Shown: in pieces, positions 22,116-33,114 of the stretch | How the letters are laid out: each line of letters opens with the position of its first letter | Position numbering within the stretch: position 1 is the stretch's first letter | Source: Micropterix aruncella | Taxonomy: Eukaryota > Arthropoda > Insecta > Lepidoptera > Micropterigidae | Direction of reading: 5' to 3' | Assembly (NCBI GenBank): GCA_944548615.1 | Contig: OX155973.1 | Span: 22,531,386-22,595,385 of the forward strand | Length of the DNA: 64,000 nt | Position numbers and translations under genes: made by a program | Notes under the pieces: generated by a model | Database searches by the model: none | The model's input: only the letters and a program-made list of their open reading frames with translations | What the model was told of the DNA's origin: nothing

Positions 22116-23232
22116 TATTAGAAATATATTAGATCAGAAATATATTTAAATATATTAGAAATATATTTCTATTGTATTATGCAATATATTAAAAAGGGAC
22201 AAATTAAAGAAACTGCATCGCGATGCAGTATCACCGGTGTTTGCGGTGCAAAGTACAACTAATGCCAATGAAAGTAAACGCCTGCCACATCTCTTTTCCA
22301 CGTCGTGGCTGCGAAATGGCGTAATGCAACGGCGGCCTGGGAGGAACGCGACCTGTGACGGAAACGTCCGTATAATTGAGCGAATTATATCATAATATCG
22401 CTCGCAATTTCATCCCATTACAGAGACACGCGGGACAAAGCGCCACGAGAGAAAGTGCTTTGTGTTGACGAGACCAGGGACAACGTACATCACGAAGAGT
22501 CCGCGTTTAGGTAATATTGCAACAAAAGATTGTAGCGTGACTGAAAGATTGTCTCACTCGCTAAGAGGAACAAACACTTTGAAATCTCCAATTAAGATCT
22601 AAGGGGTCACCTCCATCACTAGTACCACAACTCATTGTATGTCTTGGCGTCGTCGAGATTCTTCTTCCATTTCATCTTATCCTGGGTTTTGGTTCTTAGA
22701 TGTTCGCTCCGAGACCCATGCGGCGCATCGCGTAATCTGTGGGCTCCCAAGTGCATTTAGGCCTTTATTCACATAAACAAGCAATTGGTCATCCGACTTT
22801 ACCTTCAGGTTTTCTGACCAGGTTTGCTATAAAAAAATGCATTTCAATCGCTGTTCGTTTTAGATTATTTACACATGACCTAGCCACCTGAGCTTTCCGA
22901 TTTTTCAAGAATCTCACGACATGAACATCATTAACATTATCAATAAAACATTGAGGACTCTGGGTTTTGTGAGCAGAATATCTTAACCATTCTCGAACTA
23001 TTAAAAACACTCCTCAATTTGGGTTACTCTTCTTGCCGCTTCGATGTTACATGTTACCACTACACACGATACCATTATTAGTGAATATTCAATTGACAGC
23101 TAGGCACTAACGAACACTAATGCCACGAGGCGTAGCAGTCTTCTTCATCTTTTTGTTCTTTTATGGCAATCACCGATAGGCGATGACTTTCTGCCAGGTT
23201 GTTTTCGGAGGAGAGCTACGTTAGTTTGTTAA
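22116..23232. other. No gene; one perfect 18-bp palindrome
   Basis: ACTGCATCGCGATGCAGT at 22212-22229 is self-complementary. A mixed-composition stretch at 22640-23010 has short open frames only. Unassigned. Confidence 0.4.
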
Positions 23233-23795
23233 TCTATATTAATATTATAAAGAGGTAAAGTTTATGAGCTTGTAGGGAGTAATCTCTGGATCTACTAAAC
23301 CGATTTTGAAAATTCTTTTACCAATAGAAATCCACGTTATTTGTGAGTGTCATAGGCTATAATATAATCATCCGAAAAATGAAAAGACTTTTTCGTGGTA
23401 GTCGGATTTGCAAAGTAAGTCGGAGAAAAAACGGTCGAACGAAAACGTTTCTAACTAACGCTGCCTTAACGATGAGAGATATATGATTAAGTCCTAGAGA
23501 AAAGTTGTAGAGCTTGATAATACCTACAAAAAAGTCAGCGACAGCATATGTCTAACTTTTATATTTAAGTTACAAAAAGTAGTATTTTATATTAAAAAAA
23601 TAATTTAAATCATTAATCAGTTAGGTCATGTTAATTGGTCATATTATCAACAATTATGAAATCTTATCAAAATAAGTAAATTTATCATCTCAAGTGTTTA
23701 AAACAAAGGACTTTTCCCCTTTACTGCATAAATAGTTAAAGAGATAATACGACATAGGTATGGAACCGCGACCGTGTCGTAATCTATCTATACTA
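23233..23795 (+). mobile_element. Helitron, 3'-truncated
   Basis: TC start and the same ~500 bp as the Helitron at 830-1546 (AATATTATAAAGAGGTAAAG, TCGTGGTAGTCGGATTTGCA). It is cut by the start of a second copy at 23796. Confidence 0.7.
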
Positions 23796-24192
23796 TCTAT
23801 AACTACTAATATTATAAAGAGGTAAAGTTTGTGAGGTTGTAGGAAGTAATCTCTGGATCTACTGAACCGCGACCATATCTCGGGTTGGAACTCCTGGAAG
23901 AATGGTACCAAATAATAACATTTCATCTAATATAGTATACAGAGAAGTTTTGAACAATTAAAATAAACATAATTTGTTCAATCATAATTATTTCATTCAC
24001 TCATTAGAAACCCGGTAATATAGCCAAATCGGCATGCAAATACATACATACATACATATGCAGTAAAAATATAACCCTCCTTTTGGCAGTCAGGAAATAA
24101 ATCATAGCAAACAGTACTAATCGAACCACACTCATAATTTCATCACAAATAAAAATGTTTACCGCTCAACGAAGTGTGCACGGGTCAGCTAG
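23796..24192 (+). mobile_element. Helitron, internally deleted
   Basis: Starts TCTATAACTACTAATATTAT and ends GCACGGGTCAGCTAG followed by T. It shares the 5' ~80 bp and 3' ~160 bp of the 830-1546 copy, with the middle missing and some unrelated bases. The 3' hairpin is weaker than in the first copy. Confidence 0.65.
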
Positions 24193-24279
24193 TAATCTAT
24201 AAGACGGCACAAAACTGAAACAACGAAACAAAAGCAAAGAGATGATTATAATATCACATAGAAAGTAAAACTATAAAAG

Positions 24280-24475
24280 GTTATAAAACGAATTTACCGC
24301 GTGAATTTTGAAGCGCCCGACGTTTCGACGATGATGCCACCGCCTTTGTCAAGGGTAGACTGAAGCGCCGTCATTTTATTGTTTCGCGGCTAGGCGACAA
24401 ACCGCTGACACTGCGCACTACCGTTATAACGGCAGCGGTTATAATGGGCTAGTGGCGCAGATTATAATGGTGGTA
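24280..24475 (-). mobile_element. Penelope-like element 3' end
   Basis: CGAATTTACCGCGTGAATTT, then GACGTTTCGACGATGATGCC and AGGGTAGACTGAAGCGC. Matches the sequence downstream of the GIY-YIG coding region in the copies at 32075 and 49995. Confidence 0.6.
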
Positions 24476-26506
24476 GAACCAAAATAAGTACTAGGTACCT
24501 TTATCTGAGTTACGTTAACTTTGTCTCAAACTTTAAATGCTTTTTTCTCGAAACTGCTTTTTTCGATCCCCTCGACAATTTGGTGAAAATCATCCTTGGT
24601 TATTCCTTTGTATCCGGGAGCAAGGATTTTGGTTTTCTTTTTTTACCATTTAAAAAAAAATACAAAAAACAGGGATATTTTTTTTCTATCGTCACCGTTT
24701 TGTGGAAAAAATATTATACGATTTCTTTCCAAGGTCTGGGCCATAGCGACGTCTTTACAAATCATTTTTTTTTGTTTCATAACACTACAAGGGTTTACTG
24801 TCATTTTCTTCCCGCTAGAGGGAGCAGCAGCGATTTAGGCCCGAAGAAGTGCGAAGTGAGATACGCACGGTGACTATTTTTAAAGTCTCTTATAATATAT
24901 TAGTAGTTTTAATTACAAAGTCACATTTATTATGAGGACATTTCAATCATCGAATAGGTTTGAAATACTAATTGTAAAGTTTAAACGTAAAGGAAAGATC
25001 AATATACAGAGTGCCGCTAAATTATTATACTCCAGCGTGTCAAGCAGGACGCACTTTTATTACTCTCCAATTCACTAGCCTGTAACTCTTTGAATTTTTG
25101 TTTTTAAAGGGTGTTTTTTTTGTATTCTTGAAACGTCTATGAACATGTAAAAATAGATTATAAAAATGTTTGTTTTTTTTTAATCCTACCCGGGAAAACG
25201 CCTAAAATGTAGGCCTTTACACCAGAACACCCTCTTACTTCGATTGGGGTAGCAGTCGCCACGTAGAGCAACTGCCCATACGCGATGCCGCACTTTCTCT
25301 TTCTCTTGCTTCTCCTATTAGAGGGACTTCGTGAGTATGATCTTTGTGCTGTGAATTCAACCGTCTAAGAGTCGTGGCGCACCGGATGTGTCGTATAGCA
25401 TTAGGGAGTGTCTTTTTCATCTAAACCCTTTACGCTTATCGCGACTTATTCGTCATTCGCTGTTCAGCCGGTCCCATTGATTACTATTTCCGCAATCCTC
25501 CCTGCATATCTCTTCGGCCCGCATAGTGAGCGTTCCGCACTTGCCGACTCGACTTTTTTGTCTTTGTATCTTATCTGGTCGTGTCGCGTCATTAGCATGC
25601 CGTTTCGAAACGAGCGCGCTATGCCGGCTCGCCATTGTCTCTCGTTTCCGCCGATATATTGACACGTTCTTATACTGAAGTGGTGTTATATACGGTTATA
25701 AGTATTAGCGAATGGAGCATGGAGCAGGAGCTCGTCTCTGGTAGGATTTACCCACACATTTGTAAGGACAGCGAGTTCAAAGAACAGTTTAACACGCGCT
25801 CATTAAGTTATCTCATCCCCCCCCCCCCTCTTGCCTGCGTCAATATAGGTTTATTGATTTGTTAACATTTTAATTTAATGTTTCATTGTTTTGCTTGATT
25901 TTAATGTTAGATATTATATTATTCGTTTCTGGCGTCGCGTCTTTACGATTCCTTCTGCTCTTCCTTGGTGGACGCTAAAGTGCAGAGTTTAATCAGCAGA
26001 TTGACTCTGAAGAAATATATTATCAAGTGGCTCATGGCGAAAAGTAGAAGCCAGTGCGAAGAAATGGTGACTCACATCCTGACTTAGGCCATATTTGACA
26101 GTCACCTGATACTTGACAAGTAATATATTTCGGTTGATTATGTTTAAAATAAATTGATAATAATATATTAATTAATTAGATTTACAATTTTATTACGCCG
26201 ACATTTTACAATCTGATCAATATGGAAATAAAAATTAATTTGACATTTGGGGGTATTCAAAAATAAAATAAAGGAATGGTTCTCGAATCATGACAGATTA
26301 ACCATACATCAAATGTTAGAAATTATAGTTTAATAAAACTTAGGTGCACAAATTATTAATAACTTTTAAATAATATGTATGTTGATTATATGTTAAAATT
26401 CAACTAATTACCAATTCATTTTGTGTTTTTATTCTCTTTTCTCCTACTCTTAACTTTAGTTTTAAGTCAATTCTGTTTGTCACACTCTATTTAATTGTTT
26501 TTTTTT
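24476..26506. other. No recognised element
   Basis: AT-rich, with a GC-richer portion at 25200-25670 that has overlapping short open frames on both strands, and a poly(C) run at about 25819-25828. No protein recognised. Confidence 0.4.
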
Positions 26507-26564
26507 TTTGAGGACCATATTTTAGGCCACATTAACTAAATTGCTTTAAAATATGGTCCTCAAA
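26507..26564. repeat. Perfect 18-bp-arm hairpin
   Basis: TTTGAGGACCATATTTTA (26507-26524) and its exact complement (26547-26564), with a 22-nt loop. Probably a minimal foldback remnant. Confidence 0.7.
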
Positions 26565-26684
26565 AACTTATGACTTATGATTATTAAACTGGTCCTATAA
26601 ATACTGATTATTAAACTGGTCTTATAAAACTTTATGATCATTTTCATAAAACTTTTACATCATTTATTGTAAAATTAGAGTTAT

Positions 26685-26835
26685 GTCCATCCTAGAACGG
26701 GCTAGTCCCAGTTGGGTGACAAAATCAAATAAGCAAAAGGTTAAGGTTTTGCCGTTCAGTTCCTGTTATTTTTATAAGCAAAAACAATGTTTTATAGTAA
26801 TTAATTCTTAAATAAATAAATAAATAAATATGTGC
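26685..26835 (+). repeat. LINE 3'-UTR-like fragment with (AAAT)n tail
   Basis: CCTAGAACGGGCTAGTCCCA, then TTGGGTGACA, resembles the 3' UTR of the CR1-like element at 29027-29065 (CTTAGAACAGGTCCCGGCCT). It ends in AAATAAATAAATAAATAAAT. Confidence 0.5.
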
Positions 26836-26974
26836 ATAGTAAGGAACCTTTTTAGGCTACCTAATTTATTGGTCAATTTAGTTGTTTATTTATTTATAGA
26901 TTAATTTGTTTATTATTTGTTTATTTATGTTTATTATTTATGTTTATTATTTGTTTATTTATTTAACGGTCTCC

Positions 26975-27145
26975 GTTCCATCGGGTTCAGAAGAGGGAGG
27001 AAGAGAGAGTGCACCCGTCGTCGCGCGCCCACCTGTGCACTATAATATAGCCTGCGCACTTGACTGCTTCCGAACAGTGGACTCTGAGAAGACTAAAGAA
27101 GTCACTAGAATCTACAATGCAGTCGCTATGGCCGAACACGGCTAG
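26975..27145 (+). repeat. GC-richer repeat-like block before LINE
   Basis: Contains TCCATCGGGTTCAGAAGAGG, GTGCACCCGTCG and CCTGTGCACTATAATATAGC. I recall near-identical blocks scattered in lepidopteran genomes, so I treat it as a repeat rather than a host exon, although a short open frame ends at 27145. Confidence 0.4.
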
Positions 27146-27147
27146 AA

Positions 27148-28665
27148 GGATATATATATCGAGGTATCGATAATCTGAATGCAGGTTTATACAAAACATC
27201 AAAAAATGAGTTAAGTGAGCCCATAGCACATATTATAAACGCCAGTTTTAGAGAGGGGATATTTCCTGACAATTTAAAATGTGCAAAAATTGTTCCAATG
27301 TTTAAAAGTGGAAACAAGCAGGATATTTCCAACTATAGGCCTATTTCAATCCTTAGCACATTATCGAAGATAATAGAAAAAATAGTGAAAATTAGGTTTT
27401 TGAAATACCTGAACGAAAACAACATTTTGTCAAACAATCAATTCGGTTTCAGAGAGGGAATGGGGACTACGGATGCCATTGCAAATGTGACAAATACAAT
27501 TACTAATATCCTGGACAAAGGCAACAAGTGTTTAGCCATATTTTTAGATCTCGCTAAGGCTTTCGATACGGTTTCGCATGAGAAACTATTACTAAGACTA
27601 AGAGACATTGGTTGTGTAGCAGTCGCTCTAGATTGGTTCAAGAGCTATCTGTCAAATAGAACGCAAATCACGGCTATACATAATACTGTCAGTAATCCTG
27701 TCGATATATCGTTTGGGGTACCTCAAGGGAGTGTGCTCGGGCCTATTCTATTTCTAATTTATATTAATAACCTATGTGACCTAGTAGGGAAAACCATATC
27801 TTTTGCCGACGACACTGCAATTATATTCGAAGGTGAAGACTGGAAAACGACCTTTGATAAAGCCAACAGAGGCATGCATATAGTTAGGAATTGGTTGGAT
27901 AACTCGCTGCTTAGTCTAAATATAGAAAAAACAAAATTAATTACCTTTAGTATTAATATTAAAGGCCAACGCCCATCGGAGCACAGCGTCATTATTCATA
28001 CATGTAATAGACAAATTGGTTGCAGCTGTCATACTTTAGAAAGAGTGGAATCGACAAAATGTCTAGGCATCACCGTAGATAACAAACTAAGATGGCAAGA
28101 ACATATAGATTTATTAGCATCTAAAGTTCGTAAACTGGGATATACCTTCAAAGAGGTAAGAAATATTTTAGACCCGAGAACTCTAAAAAGCGTTTATTAT
28201 GCATTGTGTGAAAGTATCTTGAGCTACGGGGTGATAGGATGGGGCGGTTGTTCTAAGACCATTCTTTACCCCTTAGATATTGCACAAAAGTCGATTTTAA
28301 AGATTCTCATGCGAAAGCCGTATCGATATCCTTCGGAAGATCTTTTCAAGGAGTATAATGTGTTGGATACCAAGCAACTATATTTAAAAGCCACACTCTC
28401 CTATACTAAGTTTGACCAAATAAATATTTTTTCTCAAAGTACCATAAGAACGAGGTATTCCAAAGACCGCAATATAATAGTACCCAGAAGGAATACTGCT
28501 TTTGGTCAGCGCTCCTATACATTCATAGCCCCAAGGTTTTTCAATGCTCTTCCTGGTGATATAAAATCGACGCAAAATAAGACCCACTTTAAAAGGCTAC
28601 TTACAAAATGGCTTATAAAAGAGGGACGACAAAAAATCACAAAAATATTGGACATTATATATTAA
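27148..28665 (+). CDS. CR1/jockey-like LINE reverse transcriptase (5'-truncated)
   Basis: The best-preserved transposon reading frame here, open for about 505 codons. Reverse transcriptase motifs appear in order: NYRPISILSTLSKIIEKIV (block 1), NNQFGFREG, IFLDLAKAFDTVSHEKL (catalytic D), GVPQGSVLGPILFLIYINN, SFADDTAIIFE (FADD), then LGITVDNKLRW and LSYGVIGWGG. The C-terminus, NTAFGQRSYTFIAPRFFNAL, is the GQRSFxFxAPxxxNxLP tail of CR1/L2/Daphne-type elements. The endonuclease (ORF2 N-terminus) is missing, so it is a 5'-truncated copy. The frame extends upstream of the first ATG (27298) with good RT sequence (GLYKTSKNELSEPIAHIINA). The absence of stops suggests recent insertion. Confidence 0.85.
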   Translation, partial: GYIYRGIDNLNAGLYKTSKNELSEPIAHIINASFREGIFPDNLKCAKIVPMFKSGNKQDISNYRPISILSTLSKIIEKIVKIRFLKYLNENNILSNNQFGFREGMGTTDAIANVTNTITNILDKGNKCLAIFLDLAKAFDTVSHEKLLLRLRDIGCVAVALDWFKSYLSNRTQITAIHNTVSNPVDISFGVPQGSVLGPILFLIYINNLCDLVGKTISFADDTAIIFEGEDWKTTFDKANRGMHIVRNWLDNSLLSLNIEKTKLITFSINIKGQRPSEHSVIIHTCNRQIGCSCHTLERVESTKCLGITVDNKLRWQEHIDLLASKVRKLGYTFKEVRNILDPRTLKSVYYALCESILSYGVIGWGGCSKTILYPLDIAQKSILKILMRKPYRYPSEDLFKEYNVLDTKQLYLKATLSYTKFDQINIFSQSTIRTRYSKDRNIIVPRRNTAFGQRSYTFIAPRFFNALPGDIKSTQNKTHFKRLLTKWLIKEGRQKITKILDIIY

Positions 28666-29185
28666 TATATTAATTCGAACACATTAATATTTAGAATTTT
28701 ATGTTATACTATATTTTATATCATATTAAAATTACTTTTTATTATTGTATTTAATATTATTATTTTTAAATATATCTGTAGGTATGTGTTTGTATGTATG
28801 TATATATGTGTATATATATTCTTAATCTTAGTTACATGTTTATTTTCTACTCCTAATTTTAAGTATTTATTAGTTTTTAAGGTAGTTGTTCCATGTTTAT
28901 TCTTTTGTGATCAAATAATTATTTTATTACGACAATTTTTTTTTAATTTTTTTTTGTTACAAAAATATTTTGTTTTTGTAATAATCACAATTATGAACAA
29001 GCACGCACAAAATTAAACGTTCACCTTAGAACAGGTCCCGGCCTAGTTAGGTGGCGTTGTCACTGGACTTTGCTATGTATTCATTTTCTGCTATTTATTC
29101 AATGTTTAAAATATTTAATGCATAGTTCCTAAGATAAAATTGTTTTAAATTATTCTTGAATTACTTAAATAAATAAATAAATAAA
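28666..29185 (+). mobile_element. 3' UTR and tail of the CR1-like LINE
   Basis: AT-rich UTR containing CCTTAGAACAGGTCCCGGCC and TAGTTAGGTGGCGTTGTCAC, ending in an (AAAT)n tail. The same UTR is present at 38183-38795. Confidence 0.75.
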
Positions 29186-29850
29186 TAAATATATAGATTT
29201 ATTTATTTTACTTATCTATAAACTTATTTTTTTTCTTTTTCTTTATTTAATATGAGTTGTTTATTTATATACATATTTATATATTATATTAACCTTAAAA
29301 AAATAAGATGAATGAGTGATCGTAATGAATGAATGAAAATAAATTAAAAATGAATGAGTGATCGGAATGAATGAAACAATTTTTTTTTAAAGTGAAGTCA
29401 CTATGTCTGAAATACTATCACCCCAAAATAGATATACAATCTAGTGGGGTGATAAAATCCACACAAATGTAATCTTATCTGCTTCACAAAAAAAAATATT
29501 TATACTTTTGTTTTTTTTTCCAAAATCAAATTTCTTGTATTAAATAATTTTATAAAGTAAAAATAAAAAATATTGGATACAAGCTGCCTTTATAAGTAAT
29601 TTCAATAATAGTTTTATCTTTCAACGGCAAAACATGTTTTCCCATTAGGTTAAGTTTATATGCAACTCATTGCTCCAACGCAATAAGGTCGCTGGTTTGT
29701 TTCAACAAAAAAGCATTTTATTATTATTATTTAAATTTATTTTAAAATAAGTATGTATATTATTAATATGTCTACAAATTTGCCCGTTTCCTCTAGGAAC
29801 TAGAACCATAACAGAAAATCCGGTGACATAGAAATCAGAGGATACGATTT
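29186..29850. other. AT-rich, with one hairpin
   Basis: TATCACCCC (29416-29424) and GGGGTGATA (29446-29454) are complementary. Nothing else recognised. Confidence 0.4.
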
Positions 29851-29890
29851 CGTATTGCAGCTATTGTCTATATGCAATAGCTGCAATACG
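29851..29890. repeat. Perfect 16-bp hairpin
   Basis: CGTATTGCAGCTATTG and its exact complement, separated by TCTATATG. A single stem of 16 bp with an 8-nt loop, about 70 bp before the SINE. Confidence 0.75.
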
Positions 29891-29957
29891 AATGCAATGA
29901 ACTATTGTCTATATCTAAATTCAAAATACATATTACACGTGATAGTTGAAGAATCAC

Positions 29958-30559
29958 GGCCCGGTGGCATAGTGGTTAGGTTGTCATTGTAAGGTTCCGG
30001 GTTCGATTCCCGGCTGGGTCACCATTTTCCATTGGGATAAAATCAACGAACGGAATTGCGTTTCGATTCTGTCGATCGAATGCAACAAGACACACATGTT
30101 ACACGCACGCATACACATAATCTCTTCATAGTTGATGGTTGTAATGGACTATCTAGACGATCAAGCATGCTTGTCAAGCATCGCGTCGCGGGCTGGGATG
30201 GGATCGTAAACGGCAGGATATAAGCAAATATATTTTTTAATATTTACCAAAAATGCCTAATTTTAGTTGTATACCAGGGAGTCAGGTTAATTATACGTAA
30301 TTGATTAATGAATGACGTGATTCCCTGGTATATAAACTATAAAATTAGGCATTTTTGGTAAATATAAAAAAAATGCATATTTCCTGCAGTTTACGATCCT
30401 CTCCCAGCCCGCGACGCGATGCTTGACAAGCATGCTTGATCGTCTACAGAGCCCCTAAGAGATTGTCGTATAATAATAAAACGCCAATTGTGAAACTGAA
30501 GCTGAAATCCTCCCACAATAAAGAGAAGAAGCAAACAAAGAAACAAACAAAGAATCAAA
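29958..30559 (+). mobile_element. tRNA-derived SINE, interrupted by a MITE
   Basis: The head is tRNA-like: A box TGGCATAGTGG, B box GGTTCGATTCC, a 5-bp T-stem (CCGGG/CCCGG) and a 7-bp acceptor-like pairing of GGCCCGG with CTGGGTC using two G-T pairs. The anticodon arm is shortened, so it is not a functional tRNA gene. The body continues with CACCATTTTCCATTGGGATA and ends in CAATAAAGAGAAGAAGCAAA with an AAACAAAG-rich tail. Removing 30156-30446 restores a SINE of about 310 bp that matches the copy at 51385-51605/56223-56275. Confidence 0.8.
30156..30444. mobile_element. Foldback MITE with TA target duplication
   Basis: Arms of about 130 bp (30156-30290 and about 30312-30444) are nearly complementary, beginning GACGATCAAGCATGCTTG and ending with its complement. 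A TA dinucleotide flanks each side, and deleting the element plus one TA rejoins the SINE. This fits a Tc1/mariner-type MITE. No coding capacity. Confidence 0.8.
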
Positions 30560-30654
30560 GAATTATTGTTTCCCAATGGGGTTTGTCACGTCGAGCGCGG
30601 GACCGAGTGGGGAGCGCTGTCATTTTAATTTAATTTAATTTTCAACATCAACAT

Positions 30655-30720
30655 AATAGACGAACCCGTCATCTCAGGAAGTTTTAACGACAAGTCGTTT
30701 TTCGGTACGGACAGGACCGT
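30655..30720 (-). mobile_element. Family A copy 9, terminal fragment
   Basis: GACGAACCCGTCATCTCAGG, then AAGTTTTAACGACAAGTCGT, corresponding to the hairpin end only. Confidence 0.6.
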
Positions 30721-31445
30721 GCATTGTACGAGTATAGCAAGACTGAGCGGCGGCTGCGGGGATTTCAAGTTCGGGCCGCAACACTAGGCATTTATTTCTG
30801 CGACAGCGTTTGTGCGCAAAGTTAAACTATTGTTTACTTTTTTCTACTGTGTTGGTATGTACCTGTACGACCGTGCTATATGTAAGTCAGGAGTAAATAA
30901 AAAAGTGTAATAAGCTCACGTAGCGTAAATAAACTGTGTCATTGTTATGGCGGGGCGGTGAGTGGCAAATTTTGAGGTCGTTTCTTGTTGGTATTAGAAA
31001 GTCTGACAGGTGCATGCGGCTTGTTCATTGCATACTACTTATCGGACCAAATTACTGACTAATCTAGTAAAGTCTAGCACTAAACATTGTAACGAGGACG
31101 CCGTTTTAAAGACAAAAATGATGGTAATGTAAATGTTGTTGACGAAAGGTATATAGGCTAATGATAATATGGTAAAATATAAGGGTTGCATACATATAGT
31201 GGCAGACATACTTCAGTAATCATTTGATTCATCGTCATAGTATTCATCGAATAATACGAAAAACTTTAACTGAATCACAGACAAGAAATATCTATTTCAG
31301 TAACTTCGAATCAGTAGTAAGCTACGCAATTACAACTTAAGAAAATTGCGAGAGAAACATTTTTCAGTCTACAAAAGAGCTTGGCGAATAATATATAGCC
31401 AAAATATGGGATGAGTCTTGCCGAACCATTGTCATTCGTTTAAAA
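30721..31445. other. No recognised feature
   Basis: Mixed sequence without open frames of note. Ends at an (AAT)n microsatellite at about 31446. Confidence 0.4.
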
Positions 31446-31830
31446 ATAATAATAATAATAATAATAAACTCTTTATTTTAAATAAAAAACGCGAGCTTAT
31501 TGCCTTGCAGCAATTTCTATCAGCTAATCTATAGCTTAAGTTTATAACATATTTAGTACGTTGGCTACGCAAAAGAACAATAAAAAATACAAATGATAAA
31601 ATGAAACAAACAGAAACTAGAAAGAAACAGATAATAAAAAAAGTAAAACAAATGACTAAATTAAATAAGGACGCAGAAGAAAGGATAGAGATGAAGGAAG
31701 GAAAGGGAAACGAAAAGGAGGGGAGAGAGGTGGATTGGTTAATTTACGGATTTTAGGGTTATATGCTCTTTGAGCCTGGCCTTGAACGAGGAGATGTTGG
31801 GGGCTATACTATTTATATAAAAAGATTTAT
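31446..31830 (-). pseudogene. LINE 3' end, family J, copy 1
   Basis: Minus-strand reading ends in SIAPNISSFKARLKEHITLK, then SVN and a stop; FKxxLKxxL is the usual last helix of jockey/CR1-type pol. The UTR then runs to an (ATT)n tail at 31446. Related 3' ends are at 31876-32070 and 56455-57120. Confidence 0.6.
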
Positions 31831-31875
31831 AGAAAAATACTATTTATATAAAATAACACCAGATTCCTATTAAGA

Positions 31876-32070
31876 AAATCTCTTTATTTTAAATAAAAAG
31901 GCAAGCTTATTATCAGCTAACCTATAGCTTCAGTTTATAATACAAGCTTATTATCAGCTAACCTATAGCTTCAGTTTATAATACAGCTTCAGTTTATAAT
32001 ACAGCTGTTGCGTTGGCTACACAAAAGAACAATAAAAATAAAGTAATAAAAAACAAACAGAAAACTAGAA
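31876..32070 (-). repeat. LINE 3' UTR, family J, copy 2, with local duplication
   Basis: TCTTTATTTTAAATAAAAAG as in copy 1. A segment of about 40 bp (AAGCTTATTATCAGCTAACC, continuing TATAGCTTCAGTTTATAATA) is repeated in tandem at 31902-31985. Confidence 0.6.
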
Positions 32071-32074
32071 AAAT

Positions 32075-32800
32075 AAAAATAAAAAATGAGCGATGTTGCA
32101 ACCACCCTTGTCCAAGGTAGACTGAAGTGCTGTTAATCGTCATCCGTTGTTCCGCGGGTAGGCGGCAAACTACTGTAATTGCGATTATAACGGTATTGGA
32201 GCGGCGGAACCGGCGCGCACGAATTTCGAAATTTCGCCGTGCACACAACCCTCACTGTATCGTATGTAAGAACAACTTGGGTTGCCGACTACAGCGGGCG
32301 AGCCCGTCACCTCAGAAAGTTTTAACGATCCTGAGGTGTTAAAACTTCCTGAGGTGACGGGCTCGCCCGTTGTAGTCGACAACCCAAGTTGTTAGTCAGA
32401 GTGCACAGTCGATTGGTTTACGCCGCACGGAGTGCACGCATGGGCAGACCGTCCAGGAGCGCCAGAAGGTTGATTCCTAGGGGAAACTGACCATAAGGCC
32501 AGAGTCCTACCCAAACTCGCACTTCATGCGTGGAGGCCGTCGGATAGGTGTTGACCCGTGAGTGTGACCACGGGTCAACACATGTAAGAACATTTCAGAA
32601 TAGGGTTCCACGTAGTAGAGAATTTAAAACCGTATCGTCTATATTAAAGTTCGGTGTTCTTCTTATTTCAATGGCTTCCCGGATCCTGCGGGGAAAGTAA
32701 AATTGTTCTCTAGCTAGCATAATTGGATTTTGAAACTGCACCCAGTGGTTAGCTCAGCTATCCAATATGTGACCATTTTTAACATCGTTGATATGTTCTA
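32075..32800 (-). pseudogene. Penelope-like element relic, split by family A
   Basis: The minus-strand translation of 32620-32770 gives FYFPRRIREAIEIRRTPNFN, the conserved C-terminal stretch (REAIEIxKxxxNxNRD) that follows the GIY-YIG endonuclease in Penelope-like elements. The 3' untranslated part (GCGGAACAACGGATGACGAT and the TAGACTGAAGTGC block) matches 50050-50200. The family A insertion at 32275-32581 separates the two parts with an 11-bp target duplication. Stops and truncation make it inactive. Confidence 0.7.
32275..32581 (-). mobile_element. Family A copy 10, with palindromic end and 11-bp target duplication
   Basis: ATGTAAGAACA flanks both sides (32264-32274 and 32582-32592). The hairpin end is present twice as a head-to-head palindrome: 32271-32326 and 32338-32393 are nearly complementary, 56 nt each, around an 11-nt spacer. 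It then jumps into the internal region (AGTCAGAGTGCACAGTCGAT) and ends GGTGTTGACCCGTGAG, GTCAACAC. Short: 307 bp. Confidence 0.8.
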
Positions 32801-32815
32801 TCTGTTGTTTTTATT

Positions 32816-33114
32816 AACATACTTTTATTAGCTTAACCTGTCTCTAGCATTTGTTTAGGTACATAATATTTCAAAACAATGCTTTTTAGAAACATTTCAC
32901 TATGAAGTATTACGATGATTTGATTTGAATAAAAAGCGCAGCACACATACACTCAAATCTATATATTCATTTGAAATGTGTTTTTTTTCTGTAACCGCTA
33001 TATTGAGAGAACGGCTAGGTGTAAAAATTTGGTTGAAGTGTATAAAAAAAGCTCTCGGCCTGTAGATGTGTCATCAAAAGAGAGAAATAAAAAATGATAG
33101 TGCCATCTGCTGGA
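32816..33114. other. Short MITE-end fragment, otherwise unassigned
   Basis: TTAACATACTTTTATTAGCT resembles the left end of the MITE at 20526. The remainder is AT-rich. Confidence 0.35.

Noticed and set aside
22212..22229. 18-bp perfect palindrome as a regulatory site
   Set aside because: No neighbouring gene or repeated occurrence; a single palindrome of this length can be chance.
25235..25665. GC-richer open frames on both strands
   Set aside because: No recognisable domain, no splice-phase support; left unassigned.
29958..30030. Possible tRNA gene
   Set aside because: T-arm and acceptor pair well, but the anticodon arm is shortened and the sequence continues into a SINE body with an AAACAAAG tail; a second copy exists.
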